This document shows positions 8,420-16,228 of a stretch of 64,000 nt of DNA, in pieces. The stretch spans positions 36,214-100,213 of the forward strand of contig NZ_VSST01000059.1 in NCBI RefSeq assembly GCF_019402665.1. The letters are read 5' to 3'. The first letter of the stretch is position 1, and each line of letters opens with the position of its first letter. The stretch comes from Bradyrhizobium canariense (GTDB lineage Bacteria > Pseudomonadota > Alphaproteobacteria > Rhizobiales > Xanthobacteraceae). The notes below the pieces were generated by a model. That model did not search any database. It was not told the DNA's origin and was given only the letters and a program-made list of their open reading frames with translations. Position numbers and translations under genes: made by a program.

Positions 8420-8605
8420 TTACGCCTACCCTAACGCGGGCCCCTGAAAAATCGGGGCGGCTAAACATTCGTCGTGAATCAATGTGTTCTAGGTGACATT
8501 GGCTAAGCTCTCAAGAGTTGCGACAAGTTAACCTAACCGCCCATGGTTATTTCGATCACGCCACGGAGATCGCTCGGCAAACAGGCCACGCGCAGAATTC
8601 CGCCA

Positions 8606-8767
8606 TTACGACGGCGACCGACTTCGCCCCGCCCCTGTTGCCGCGGGAGTATAGGGCGCATAGAGACGATATCTTGCCGATCGCTTGCGTGAGCGCCACG
8701 CCCTCGCACCATAGCCGCAAGCAAAACCCCCAGCGAAGATCGAACCCAAGACCACGATTGCCAACAT
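8606..8767 (-). CDS. Small membrane protein with basic tail
   Basis: 53 residues from ATG 8767: MLAIVVLGSIFAGGFACGYG is a transmembrane helix, followed by an arginine-rich stretch (ARAWRSRKRSARYR) and a tyrosine/proline segment. Small proteins of this layout are frequent in rhizobia and lack known function. A longer in-frame start at 8812 adds 15 charged residues and cannot be excluded; the ribosome site (GGGAC) at the chosen start is weak. Confidence 0.45.
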   Translation of the reverse strand: MLAIVVLGSIFAGGFACGYGARAWRSRKRSARYRLYAPYTPAATGAGRSRSPS

Positions 8768-9303
8768 TTGAACGTCCCGTTTTTCCGGCGCGTTCCTCCC
8801 ATTGCATTTCATCTTGTCGTTGTGACGACTTCAAGATCGGCGCCGCTGAAAGTTTTGTCAGGCGATGATGAAGTTTGTGCAAGAGTTGATCGAAGTTTGG
8901 TCGTCGCCCGACGGCCGGGGGCCCGGAAAGACCAAAACGTCTCACTGTTGAAGTTAAATCCGGCCGGATGTTAATCCGAGTTCACGCCGACGGCCCCGGT
9001 CGATGCAGCCTTCAGAATCGCCGGTCGATAAGTTCGGCTTCGAACCACTCAAAACGCGGCGACGGCCGCTGCTGATCAGCATTGAAATCTCCGTGATAAT
9101 ACGGAGCCACGAAGTCCGGATTAGACGCGTTAAGGTTGAGCGGTTAGCTTAATCCGCGTTGTTTGTTGCGAAGTCTCACCGATCGCTTATCCCATCGTCT
9201 CACCGGGCTTCCCCAAGCTCGGCCCCACCCAAGCAAAGCCGTCGAGCGACATGGGTCCGCTTGGCGGCTTTGTCTTTGTCTCGACGAGAGGATGATTTCG
9301 GTT
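8768..9303. other. Gap of about 540 bases without a supported gene
   Basis: No reading frame here has convincing protein character. A 28-codon frame on the plus strand from the double ATG at 8865/8868 (MMKFVQELIEVW...) has AGG just upstream and might encode a peptide, but I cannot support it further. Part of the stretch must hold the promoters of the small gene at 9304 and the minus-strand gene ending at 8606. Confidence 0.4.
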
Positions 9304-9477
9304 ATGGCGCGCAAGCCCTGGTCGTTCAAGGAAGACCGCCGGCTGATGGAGTTGGCCAAGTCTTCGGCTTCATTGGAGGAGGCGGCGAAACAGCTCGGAC
9401 GATCGCCCGATGCGATCAAGCGCATGGCCTTGCGCCTTGGTCTTTCGTTGAAAACGAAGGCGAGGAAAAAGGCCTAG
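9304..9477 (+). CDS. Small helix-turn-helix-like protein
   Basis: 57 residues starting MARKPWSFKEDRRLMELAKS and ending in a very basic tail (LKTKARKKA). The central part (SLEEAAKQLGRSPDAIKRMA) reads like the second and third helices of a SANT/Myb- or GcrA-like DNA-binding fold: helix, turn, recognition helix. ATG at 9304 was chosen because the family-like sequence starts there; ATG at 9292 follows GAGAGG too closely to be used. Probably a small DNA-binding regulator, but no target is visible. Confidence 0.6.
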   Translation: MARKPWSFKEDRRLMELAKSSASLEEAAKQLGRSPDAIKRMALRLGLSLKTKARKKA

Positions 9478-10072
9478 GCGTGCGGCGGTGTTTCGCCAAC
9501 GACGTCATGGATGACCGCGGGCGCGCGATCTCCGATTCTGACGAAGAACGAATGCGACGTGTTGCTGATCGGACTGGAGCCAGGACTCAAGCCAAGGTGA
9601 GACCACCGTCCGCTCGAAAGCCTCGAATCCAGCTGCATGAAATAAACGCGCTCTAACCCTGTTTGCCAGGGAACCGAACCAGCGCGCTCGCGTTGACCTC
9701 AACTGCATCGCGAGGTCTGGCCGTGGCACATCTTGCCATTTCGTCGTTCTGGTCTGGTTAGCTATCAATATCGCCTTCGTGGTTTTGCGCTTGCGAGCCA
9801 CCCGGCCACAGCATGGTGGCAGCACCCGGCAGACTTCCATCGCGCCCTACAATCCCGCACCCGCTTCCCTCCGCCATCGAATGGGCCGCCAGAACTTGGG
9901 AGCGGAAGGTTAAGAGGCATTTTTCGATAGGGCCCCCGGTCCGGGGCAGACGGGTTTCTCGCCTGCCCACCCCCCAAAGGCCGGTTCCACATGCCTCGTC
10001 CCGCCATTAAACCCTATCTTAGCGCGTCCTGACTAGGATGGGCCGACGCTTCCCTCTGTTCCGCCGGGCCGA
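9478..10072. other. Gap of about 600 bases without a supported gene
   Basis: Nothing convincing is coded here. A 29-codon plus-strand frame at 9511-9600 (MTAGARSPILTKNECDVLLI...) has somewhat protein-like composition but no family or clear ribosome site. Around 9920-9985 there are GC-rich potential stem-loops (runs of C and G around CCCCCGGTCCGGGG). The distal end must carry the promoter of the phosphodiesterase gene. Confidence 0.4.
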
Positions 10073-11662
10073 ATGAGATTGCAGCGACCGACTTTCGCAT
10101 TTGCGGCGCTCGTGCTCGCGAGCACGGCCCTGTTCGGCGTGGCCGGCCATTTTGCGGCGACTTCGTTCATTCGATACCAGCAGACCCATCAGCTCGACGA
10201 ATTGACCGAAGTCGTTCTGCGTCGCGCCGAATTTGCGGTCGATTTTGCCGGCGCGAGCCTGGGCGAACTCGCGCGGCGCGATCTTGCCGATTGCGGGCCC
10301 GCGACGCTGCAGGCGATCCGGCTCCACGTCTACCAGCGTTCCGCAATCAAGGATGTGCGCCTCGTCAACCCTGACGGCTCGGTGATCTGTTCGGCCTATT
10401 CCGAAACGCTCGAATTCGACAAAGGATGGATCGACCGCCGCGATATGCTTCCCTCGCACGACAAGAGCCTCTCGCTCTTCCGTGTTGAGCAATTCGGCGG
10501 GGATGCTCTGGGCGTACTCAAAGACGTCAACGGCAATGCCGCACTGGTCGCCATTCTTGGCGTCAACGCCAGCCTGTTCGACATCATGCCCGCCGAGTTG
10601 CGCGCCCATAGCGAAGTGATCCTCGCCTTGAGCAACGGCGAGAAACTTGGCGAATTCCTGCTCGATCCCGACAAAGCCTTGCAGGCCCCGATCGATCTCG
10701 ACAAAAATTCCGCTCGATTCCCTCTCCATGCGACCATCCGCCTCGAACGCGGCATCCTCTCGACGTGGAACAGCGAGGCCTACTGGCCGGCGTTGGCCGT
10801 AGCGTTTGCAATCGGCGCGCTTTTCGGCGAGCTTTTGGCGCGGAGCCGCCGCATGGAAGGGCCCGTCGCCGATCTCGATCGCGGGCTGGCCGCGAACGAA
10901 TTCAAGCCGTACTACCAGCCAATCTTCGAGCTCAAGACCGGTCGGATCAAGGGCTGCGAGGTGTTGGCTCGGTGGCTACTCAAAGACGGATCGGTCGTGC
11001 CTCCGATGAACTTCATCCCGCTCGCGGAATCCAGCGGCCGCATCGAGGTCATGACCTGGCAGATCCTGCGATCGGCGCTGTCGGATCTGCAACCGTTGTT
11101 GAAAGCGAACAAGGATTTCAAGCTCTCCCTCAACGTCGTGCCAAAGCATCTCTTGAGTGCAGGCTTCATTGAAACGCTCCGCCGCACAGTCATGGCGGCG
11201 CACGTCTCCGCGCGCCAGATCGTCATCGAGGTGACCGAGCGCGACGAACTCGACGACCTCGCACGCGCCGCAGCCGTGGTCAGCGAACTCAGGGACTACG
11301 GGTTTCGCGTCGCCATCGACGACGTCGGCGTCGGTCACAGCGGGCTATCTCGGCTCAAGGGCCTGGGCGCCAATACAATCAAGATCGACAAATTTTTCGT
11401 CGACACGATCACCGTGGACGCATCGACTGCCACGATCGTGGAGATGCTGGTCGCACTTGCGAAGGACCTCCAAATGACGGTGGTCGCGGAAGGCATCGAG
11501 ACGGAAGAGCAGGTCCAGGCGCTTATTTCATCCGGCGTAGAGGAGGGGCAGGGCTATCTGGTCTCCGCCCCACTGCCCTTCCCGCGATTCAACGAGTTGG
11601 TCGAGTCACGCTGCTTGGCGCAGAGCGCTAAATTGCCGACCGACGCGGTGTTGGTGGCCTGA
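10073..11662 (+). CDS. Cyclic-di-GMP phosphodiesterase with periplasmic CSS-type sensor and EAL domain
   Basis: 529 residues: transmembrane helix at about 8-30, a periplasmic domain to about 235 with cysteines near 74 (ADCGPA) and 106 (VICSAY) as in CSS-motif sensors, a second helix near 237-258, then a cytoplasmic EAL domain from about 280. The catalytic set looks complete: Glu in CEVLARW, Asn in LSLNVVP, EVTERD, AIDDVGVGHSG, IKIDKFFVD, VVAEGIETEEQ and Gln in GQGYL. It should hydrolyse cyclic-di-GMP to pGpG, with redox or disulfide control of the cysteine pair as known for this family. No GGDEF domain is fused. It stands alone, followed by a VanZ-like gene 121 bases on. Confidence 0.9.
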   Translation: MRLQRPTFAFAALVLASTALFGVAGHFAATSFIRYQQTHQLDELTEVVLRRAEFAVDFAGASLGELARRDLADCGPATLQAIRLHVYQRSAIKDVRLVNPDGSVICSAYSETLEFDKGWIDRRDMLPSHDKSLSLFRVEQFGGDALGVLKDVNGNAALVAILGVNASLFDIMPAELRAHSEVILALSNGEKLGEFLLDPDKALQAPIDLDKNSARFPLHATIRLERGILSTWNSEAYWPALAVAFAIGALFGELLARSRRMEGPVADLDRGLAANEFKPYYQPIFELKTGRIKGCEVLARWLLKDGSVVPPMNFIPLAESSGRIEVMTWQILRSALSDLQPLLKANKDFKLSLNVVPKHLLSAGFIETLRRTVMAAHVSARQIVIEVTERDELDDLARAAAVVSELRDYGFRVAIDDVGVGHSGLSRLKGLGANTIKIDKFFVDTITVDASTATIVEMLVALAKDLQMTVVAEGIETEEQVQALISSGVEEGQGYLVSAPLPFPRFNELVESRCLAQSAKLPTDAVLVA

Positions 11663-11783
11663 CTGGATTGAGCCGTTAACCCGAGACGGCAAAACGCGCC
11701 GCACCGGGCGCCCTGCTCAATCAGCCTTAACGATACTCTCATCTTTCAACGCGGCCTGGCTCCGGTCCGGCTATGGTCGTCCA

Positions 11784-12149
11784 ATGCGCCGCAACCACCT
11801 TATCGCAGCCGCAGGAATCTGCTTCGCGCTCATCGTCTATGCCACGCTTGCGAGACTGGCGGGAAGACCCGTGCTTATCGGTCATCACGAGGCTTATTGG
11901 GTCGTCGTGATCGAGCGCTTCAGCGCCTACGGGTTGCTGGGATTTCTTTTGTCCTTCCTGTTGCCCGGTCGGCTCACTCTCGCCTGCTCGCTTGTCGTGG
12001 CGGTCGCAATGGGGCTCGAAATCCTGCAAGCAATGACGCCCGATCGTGACCCGGGTTTCCTGGACGTGCTGCAAAAAGCAGCAGGCGGGACCGTCGGGGT
12101 CCTCCTCGCTCAAACAATCCTGGCCTTCTTACCGAGACCGCCCTCCTGA
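11784..12149 (+). CDS. VanZ-like family membrane protein
   Basis: 121 residues with four hydrophobic helices (about 5-25, 38-58, 63-83 and 98-116). The layout and the central ERFSAYGLLGFLLSF, followed by MGLEILQAMTPDRDPGFLDV and a glycine near GGTVGV, match the VanZ-like family, where the acid/Pro-Arg-Asp segment between the last two helices is conserved. Function in proteobacteria is not established. It has no resistance genes nearby. Start ATG 11784. Confidence 0.75.
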   Translation: MRRNHLIAAAGICFALIVYATLARLAGRPVLIGHHEAYWVVVIERFSAYGLLGFLLSFLLPGRLTLACSLVVAVAMGLEILQAMTPDRDPGFLDVLQKAAGGTVGVLLAQTILAFLPRPPS

Positions 12150-12192
12150 GCAGATGCATGGCCTGCACGTCTGCATCGGGAAGTTACCGTCC

Positions 12193-12639
12193 TTATTTTA
12201 TCATTTGTCCGCGTAGTTCACCGCCCGGGTTCGCGGCCGTATGAATGTTCGCGTACCATTTCCCGGCCAGCAGATCCGCAGCCTGAGCTTCCGTGAGTGT
12301 TGCGCTCCCCTGAATCGGACTTTGCACCGTCTTGAACGGCAGCACGATGCCGGCGTTCTTGCCGGGCTCCACGGGGCCATGGAAATGTGCCCCCATGACT
12401 GGCCCGGTCAAGCCGGAAAAGCTGACCGTATAGGTGAGGGTCTTCGCCTCGGTATCGTAGGTCGCCTCGGCCTTGCCTGTTCCAGGCGAGTTGTTCGGAG
12501 GCACTTCATTGCTGCCTTTTAAATCGGCCTGCAACTTCACAAGCTCTGCGTTTGCCGTTGCGGTTGTCATGATGATCAGCCCGCCCAGCATCGCCGCTCC
12601 CAACAGTGTCGCGTAGCCTCGATCGCTGTCGTTCCTCAT
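12193..12639 (-). CDS. CHRD-domain exported protein
   Basis: 148 residues from ATG 12639, preceded by AGGAGG five bases upstream. Residues 1-30 are a signal peptide (LLGAAMLGGLIIMTTATANA). The mature part is a CHRD domain: KGSNEVPPNNSPGTGKAEAT at its start, ending with the hallmark KWYANIHTAANPGGELRGQM; GAHFHGP lies in the middle. CHRD domains bind extracellular partners in chordin and are widespread in bacteria with no fixed role. A frame reaching to 12729 was rejected in favour of the strong ribosome site. Confidence 0.85.
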   Translation of the reverse strand: MRNDSDRGYATLLGAAMLGGLIIMTTATANAELVKLQADLKGSNEVPPNNSPGTGKAEATYDTEAKTLTYTVSFSGLTGPVMGAHFHGPVEPGKNAGIVLPFKTVQSPIQGSATLTEAQAADLLAGKWYANIHTAANPGGELRGQMIK

Positions 12640-12785
12640 GGCATCCTCCTGCAGGCTCTGCGGCCCGCTGCGGTTAACCCGGCCTGCAATGGAAAATCCG
12701 GATGGAGATTTATGCCTGATTCGGAACAAGCATCGCGAGAATCTCGGCTCCTCGTGCCCGGAGCGTGATCGATTGCATGCGGGGG

Positions 12786-13070
12786 CTAAGCCGACCGGCG
12801 CCGGCCCTGGAACTGGTTCGGCGACAGGAGTTCTGCCATCTGGCGATGGGTGGCCTGGAGCGCCTCGATGGCGCCGTCCAGATCAAAACCGGCGTCCCGG
12901 ACAGATGCGAAAAATTTAGCCGTCAGCGCCAGATCGAGCTTAACGCGGGTTGCGCCATCGCGGCTTTTGCGGCGGTCAAGTGACAAATGGATGGCCCGCA
13001 TTCTGGCCTCGGCAGGCGTGCAGCCACTAAGCCCGGCGAGTTCGTCATAAGTCATCCAGATCTGTGCCAT
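12786..13070 (-). CDS. Small cytoplasmic protein with helix-turn-helix-like start
   Basis: 94 residues: MAQIWMTYDELAGLSGCTPA, then a segment ending LDRRKSRDGATRVKLD. The first 50 residues resemble the short MerR/excisionase-like winged helix found in many rhizobial proteins (a Tyr-Asp-Glu-Leu helix, a turn, a recognition helix, then a basic DG-T-V wing). The rest is a helix with LDGAIEALQATHRQMAEL, possibly for dimerisation. Probably a DNA-binding accessory protein; no target evident. AGGAG lies about twelve bases before the ATG. Confidence 0.65.
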   Translation of the reverse strand: MAQIWMTYDELAGLSGCTPAEARMRAIHLSLDRRKSRDGATRVKLDLALTAKFFASVRDAGFDLDGAIEALQATHRQMAELLSPNQFQGRRRSA

Positions 13071-13168
13071 GTTTCCGTCACTCCTTTACTCGGCATCAGC
13101 TTATTTTTCGTGCTTAAAGCTTCGGTTGCCGCGATGCGCGCGCCGACCGTTTCGCAGCGATAGGGTCA

Positions 13169-13459
13169 ATGCGAGCTAAACGAAGAAGGACAATCGTGGC
13201 GAGCCCCCGGTGGGTTGCATACGGCGAAGATCAATCTATGCTCACCAGATCGATCAACTGTCGAACTGAGGCAATCGCATTGGGACAGGTCACTTCGGAA
13301 ACCCTCTCCTTGAATGATGTCGTGTCCCGTGGCGCCACGCGGCGTGTCCCCGCCTTCGGCAAGCGTTTCGAATGGTTGACGCTTGCGGTGCTCGTGCTGT
13401 GTGCCGATTTGGTGCTGGCCGCGGACGCATCGATGATCGTTGATTTCACCTCGAGGTAA
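13169..13459 (+). CDS. Possible small membrane protein upstream of galE
   Basis: A 96-codon frame whose stop lies six bases before the galE start. Its last third includes a hydrophobic stretch (FEWLTLAVLVLCADLVLAAD) that could be a membrane helix, while the N-terminal half is basic with no family resemblance. The start is unclear (ATG at 13169 or 13238). It could be a real small gene coupled to galE, a leader frame, or chance. The opposite strand is open over the same stretch and looks less protein-like. Confidence 0.3.
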   Translation: MRAKRRRTIVASPRWVAYGEDQSMLTRSINCRTEAIALGQVTSETLSLNDVVSRGATRRVPAFGKRFEWLTLAVLVLCADLVLAADASMIVDFTSR

Positions 13460-13465
13460 GCAGAC

Positions 13466-14458
13466 ATGACCGACCGACCGACTGTCCTCGTTACAGGAGG
13501 CGCGGGCTATATCGGCTCGCATGCCTGCCGCGCCCTGACCGCGGCCGGCTATCAGCCCGTCGTTTATGACAATCTGTCGACAGGTCATCGCGGCTTCGTC
13601 GCCGGCCCGCTGGTAACAGGCGATCTGCTCGACGGCGCCACGCTGGCGCGCGCCTTCGCCGAGCACAACATCACGGCTGTCATGCATTTCGCGGCGGCGA
13701 GCCTCGTCGGCGAGTCCATGACCGACCCGCAAAAGTACTACATCAACAATGTGCAGGGCACGCTGTCGCTATTGCAGGCGATGCGCAATGCGGGCTGCCA
13801 TCGTATCGTGTTCTCCTCGACCGGCGCCGTCTACGGCAATGCCGATTCCAAGGAACTGCCGGAAGACTTCCCCTGCGCGCCGATCAACCCCTATGGCGCA
13901 TCGAAGTGGATGATCGAGCGCATGCTCGCCGATTACCGCGCCGCTTACGGCTTCGGCGCGTTCTGCCTGCGCTATTTCAACGCCAGCGGCGCCGATCCTG
14001 CCGGCGGCATCGGCGAATTGCGTGACAATGAAACCCATCTCATTCCGCGCGCCATGATGGCATTACAGGGCCATGTCGATTTTGCCGTGTTCGGCGAGGA
14101 CTACGACACGCCCGATGGCACCGCGATCCGCGATTACATCCATGTCACCGACCTCGCCGCGGCGCATGTTGCGGCGCTGAAGCTGCTGGAACAAGGGCAT
14201 GCCGGCGGGAGCTTCAATCTGGGCACCGGCTCCGGCTTTTCGGTGCGGGAAATTCTGACTGCCATCAGGCAGGAGACCGGGCGCGAGGTGCCCCACACCG
14301 TCAAACCGCGCCGCGCCGGCGATCCCACCTATCTGGTCGCCGATCCCTCCGCAGCGCGAAAAATGCTGAATTTCGTGCCGCGACATTCGGATCTGCCGAC
14401 CGTGATCCGCACCGCCTGGGCCTGGCACCAGAGGGCTCATCCGCTTAAGCAGCCCTGA
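13466..14458 (+). CDS. galE: UDP-glucose 4-epimerase
   Basis: 330 residues, normal length for GalE/ExoB. The NAD site is VTGGAGYIGSHACRAL (9-24); the catalytic SDR residues are visible as FSSTGAVYG (Ser/Thr near 118) and NPYGASKWMIE (Tyr-x-x-x-Lys near 142-146). LRYFNASGADP and the C-terminal AGDPTYLVADPSAARK are typical of the family. It interconverts UDP-glucose and UDP-galactose in the cytoplasm, providing galactose for exopolysaccharide or lipopolysaccharide (known in rhizobia as exoB). GAGG seven bases upstream supports ATG 13466. It is a single gene here, 13-15 kb from the polymerase-like gene. Confidence 0.95.
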   Translation: MTDRPTVLVTGGAGYIGSHACRALTAAGYQPVVYDNLSTGHRGFVAGPLVTGDLLDGATLARAFAEHNITAVMHFAAASLVGESMTDPQKYYINNVQGTLSLLQAMRNAGCHRIVFSSTGAVYGNADSKELPEDFPCAPINPYGASKWMIERMLADYRAAYGFGAFCLRYFNASGADPAGGIGELRDNETHLIPRAMMALQGHVDFAVFGEDYDTPDGTAIRDYIHVTDLAAAHVAALKLLEQGHAGGSFNLGTGSGFSVREILTAIRQETGREVPHTVKPRRAGDPTYLVADPSAARKMLNFVPRHSDLPTVIRTAWAWHQRAHPLKQP

Positions 14459-14498
14459 CGACATCGTCGAAGTCGATCAGGCGGGATGAGACGTGGCC

Positions 14499-14957
14499 TT
14501 ATGGTCTATTCCGTTCTGAGCCGAGCGATCCCGGCGCAAACGGATGGCGCGATCGCGAGCGGCCGTCGAGCCCCTTGGGCAGCTTGTCTGCGTTGAGCTT
14601 CACGACCGCACCTCTGGCCTCAACGGCGGGCACCTCGTCCTGGCTGTAGATCAGCGTCGCCTCGAAGGTCACATCGGGCGCCTGCTCGGCCGTTCCGGAA
14701 CAAGTCGCCATCGCGCCGCTGCACACGCCCGAGAGCTTGACCTCGACTTCGTCGAGCCCGAACACGGTCGGCGGCCCCTCGGCATGTCGCCGCGTGGTCA
14801 GAACCGCCGTGAAGCGCTGCTCGTCGATTCGGTAAGAGCCGCCATACGTGAAGAAGCTGTCGCTGCCGGAGATTCGTCCCTCCGCCAGATGCACGACGCC
14901 CGTGCCCTGACCGCGCGGGGTCCTGAACCAGGCCGCATATTTGCCGTCTCTCAGCAT
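14499..14957 (-). CDS. GrlR-like regulatory protein
   Basis: 152 residues from ATG 14957. The N-terminal 90 residues (MLRDGKYAAWFRTPRGQG, GTGVVHLAEGRISGSDSFFT, YGGSYRIDEQRFTAVL) match the small beta-barrel lipocalin-like fold of GrlR, first known as the repressor of the LEE type III secretion locus of enteropathogenic E. coli and found as unlinked homologues in rhizobia. A further 60 residues with three cysteines (VCSGAMATCSGTA is one pair) are followed by a basic tail. No type III genes or GrlA partner are in the window, so the partner is unknown. A longer frame to 15056 would add residues not typical of the family. Confidence 0.7.
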   Translation of the reverse strand: MLRDGKYAAWFRTPRGQGTGVVHLAEGRISGSDSFFTYGGSYRIDEQRFTAVLTTRRHAEGPPTVFGLDEVEVKLSGVCSGAMATCSGTAEQAPDVTFEATLIYSQDEVPAVEARGAVVKLNADKLPKGLDGRSRSRHPFAPGSLGSERNRP

Positions 14958-15526
14958 GAAAATATCCACCGTAAAACCCAAACGTATTTGCAACCAACTC
15001 TGGGGCGCGACAATGACCCGCGCGGGGAGCATTCCGCCACGGTTAACGCCCTGCAAAGCGAGCCAGTCAAATTGCTGCCGACGCGCAGCGACGCGGGCGG
15101 GCGCACGCTCCCCCGTGCAGCGGGCAAGAAAGATGGAGCTCGCTGCATACCGCGCTAAAAACGATCGGCGTGCCGACCTCGTTTGGCAGCACGCATATAA
15201 CCGCTATCAACTCCAGCCAGCTCGTGACAGCTAGCCTTCCTGTCGCGCTGGGAGGAAGTGGTCGAGATCGCCGACGGTCAGCAGGCGACGCCGTATCAGA
15301 AGACCGAGGCCACGCTCGCGCCCATTATTGATATAGAGAGTGCAGCGGAGGGCTACCCGGTCGAGGCCGTCCCAGCCGAATGAAATTATCCATCCGGTCG
15401 CCGGTTTGAACCTCTTCCTGATAGAGTGCACCAATAGCTGAGAGTGATTCCGGTCACACTTACCTGGGCGTTTCGCTGCTAAGCATCGGGCCTGGACGGG
15501 GACCGGGCAAGTATCGGTCGAATTGG
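14958..15526. other. Intergenic stretch of about 570 bases
   Basis: No strongly supported gene. The minus strand has a 66-codon frame, 15231-15431 from GTG, with plausible composition (KPATGWIISFGWDGLDRVAL, then a segment ending LDHFLPARQEG) but no ribosome site and no recognised family; I rate it about one in three. The rest should hold the divergent promoters of the GrlR-like gene and the exported-protein/cyclase pair. Confidence 0.4.
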
Positions 15527-15538
15527 ATGAGAATTCCC

Positions 15539-16210
15539 ATGAAAAGCCTGATCGGCGCTGTTGTCGGCGCGTGCTGTCTTGCTGCCCCCGCTTTGGCGGA
15601 GACCCCGGCCGCCATCGTCGAGGAGGTGCAAGGCAAGGTCGACGGTGTCGCGTTCATGGATTATGTGGCGCCGGGCAAGATCATCAAGCTGGGGCCCAAG
15701 GCAACCATTACGCTCAGCTATCTCAAATCGTGCCAGCGCGAGACCATCAGCGAAGGCGTCGTCATGGTCGGCACCGAGCAGAGCACCGTGCAACTCGGCG
15801 AGGTCAAGCGTGAAAAGGTGCCCTGCGATACCAACGCGGCAAAACTATCGGAGCGCGAGGCGAACCAGAGTGCCGCGACGACCTTCCGCACCATGCGGTC
15901 GGACGCCAAGGGCAACGCTCCGGCCAAGCTGCCGACGCTCTACGGCGTCGCGCCGTTGGTGCAGGCCAAGAGCGGCAGCACCCTGGTGATCGAACGTACC
16001 GATGGCAAGGAGCCCACGATCAGCGTTCCCCTCAAGAGCGAGACGATGGTCGGAGGCAAGTTCTATGACTTCGCCAAGGCCGGGAAGTCGCTGACGCCGG
16101 GCGGCAGCTATCTCGCCATCCTCGGCACCAAGCGTTACGCCTTCCAGGTCGATCCCAGCGCCACGTCGTCGCCAACGCCGATCGTCGGGCGCCTGCTGCG
16201 GCTCGAATAG
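15539..16210 (+). CDS. Exported beta-rich protein paired with adenylate cyclase
   Basis: 223 residues from ATG 15539 (an in-frame ATG at 15527 adds four). The signal peptide MKSLIGAVVGACCLAAPALA is followed by a beta-rich region with EEVQGKVDGV and GKIIKLGPKATITLSYLKS, which resembles the FecR-type fold of periplasmic sensory proteins, two cysteines (SCQRE and VPCDTN), then a second beta domain ending at SPTPIVGRLLRLE. The stop is 18 bases before the CHASE2-cyclase start, so the two genes are almost certainly co-transcribed and this protein may present a signal to the cyclase sensor. No enzyme motif is seen. Confidence 0.75.
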   Translation: MKSLIGAVVGACCLAAPALAETPAAIVEEVQGKVDGVAFMDYVAPGKIIKLGPKATITLSYLKSCQRETISEGVVMVGTEQSTVQLGEVKREKVPCDTNAAKLSEREANQSAATTFRTMRSDAKGNAPAKLPTLYGVAPLVQAKSGSTLVIERTDGKEPTISVPLKSETMVGGKFYDFAKAGKSLTPGGSYLAILGTKRYAFQVDPSATSSPTPIVGRLLRLE

Positions 16211-16228
16211 GCAGCTAGCGGCGGGGCG

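Noticed and set aside
8865..8951. 28-codon plus-strand frame beginning MMKFVQELIEVW
   Set aside because: A partial ribosome site is present but the frame is too short to judge and has no overlap or family support.
15231..15431. 66-codon minus-strand frame from GTG
   Set aside because: Composition is plausible but no ribosome site, family or conserved partner can be shown, so it is mentioned only in the intergenic note.
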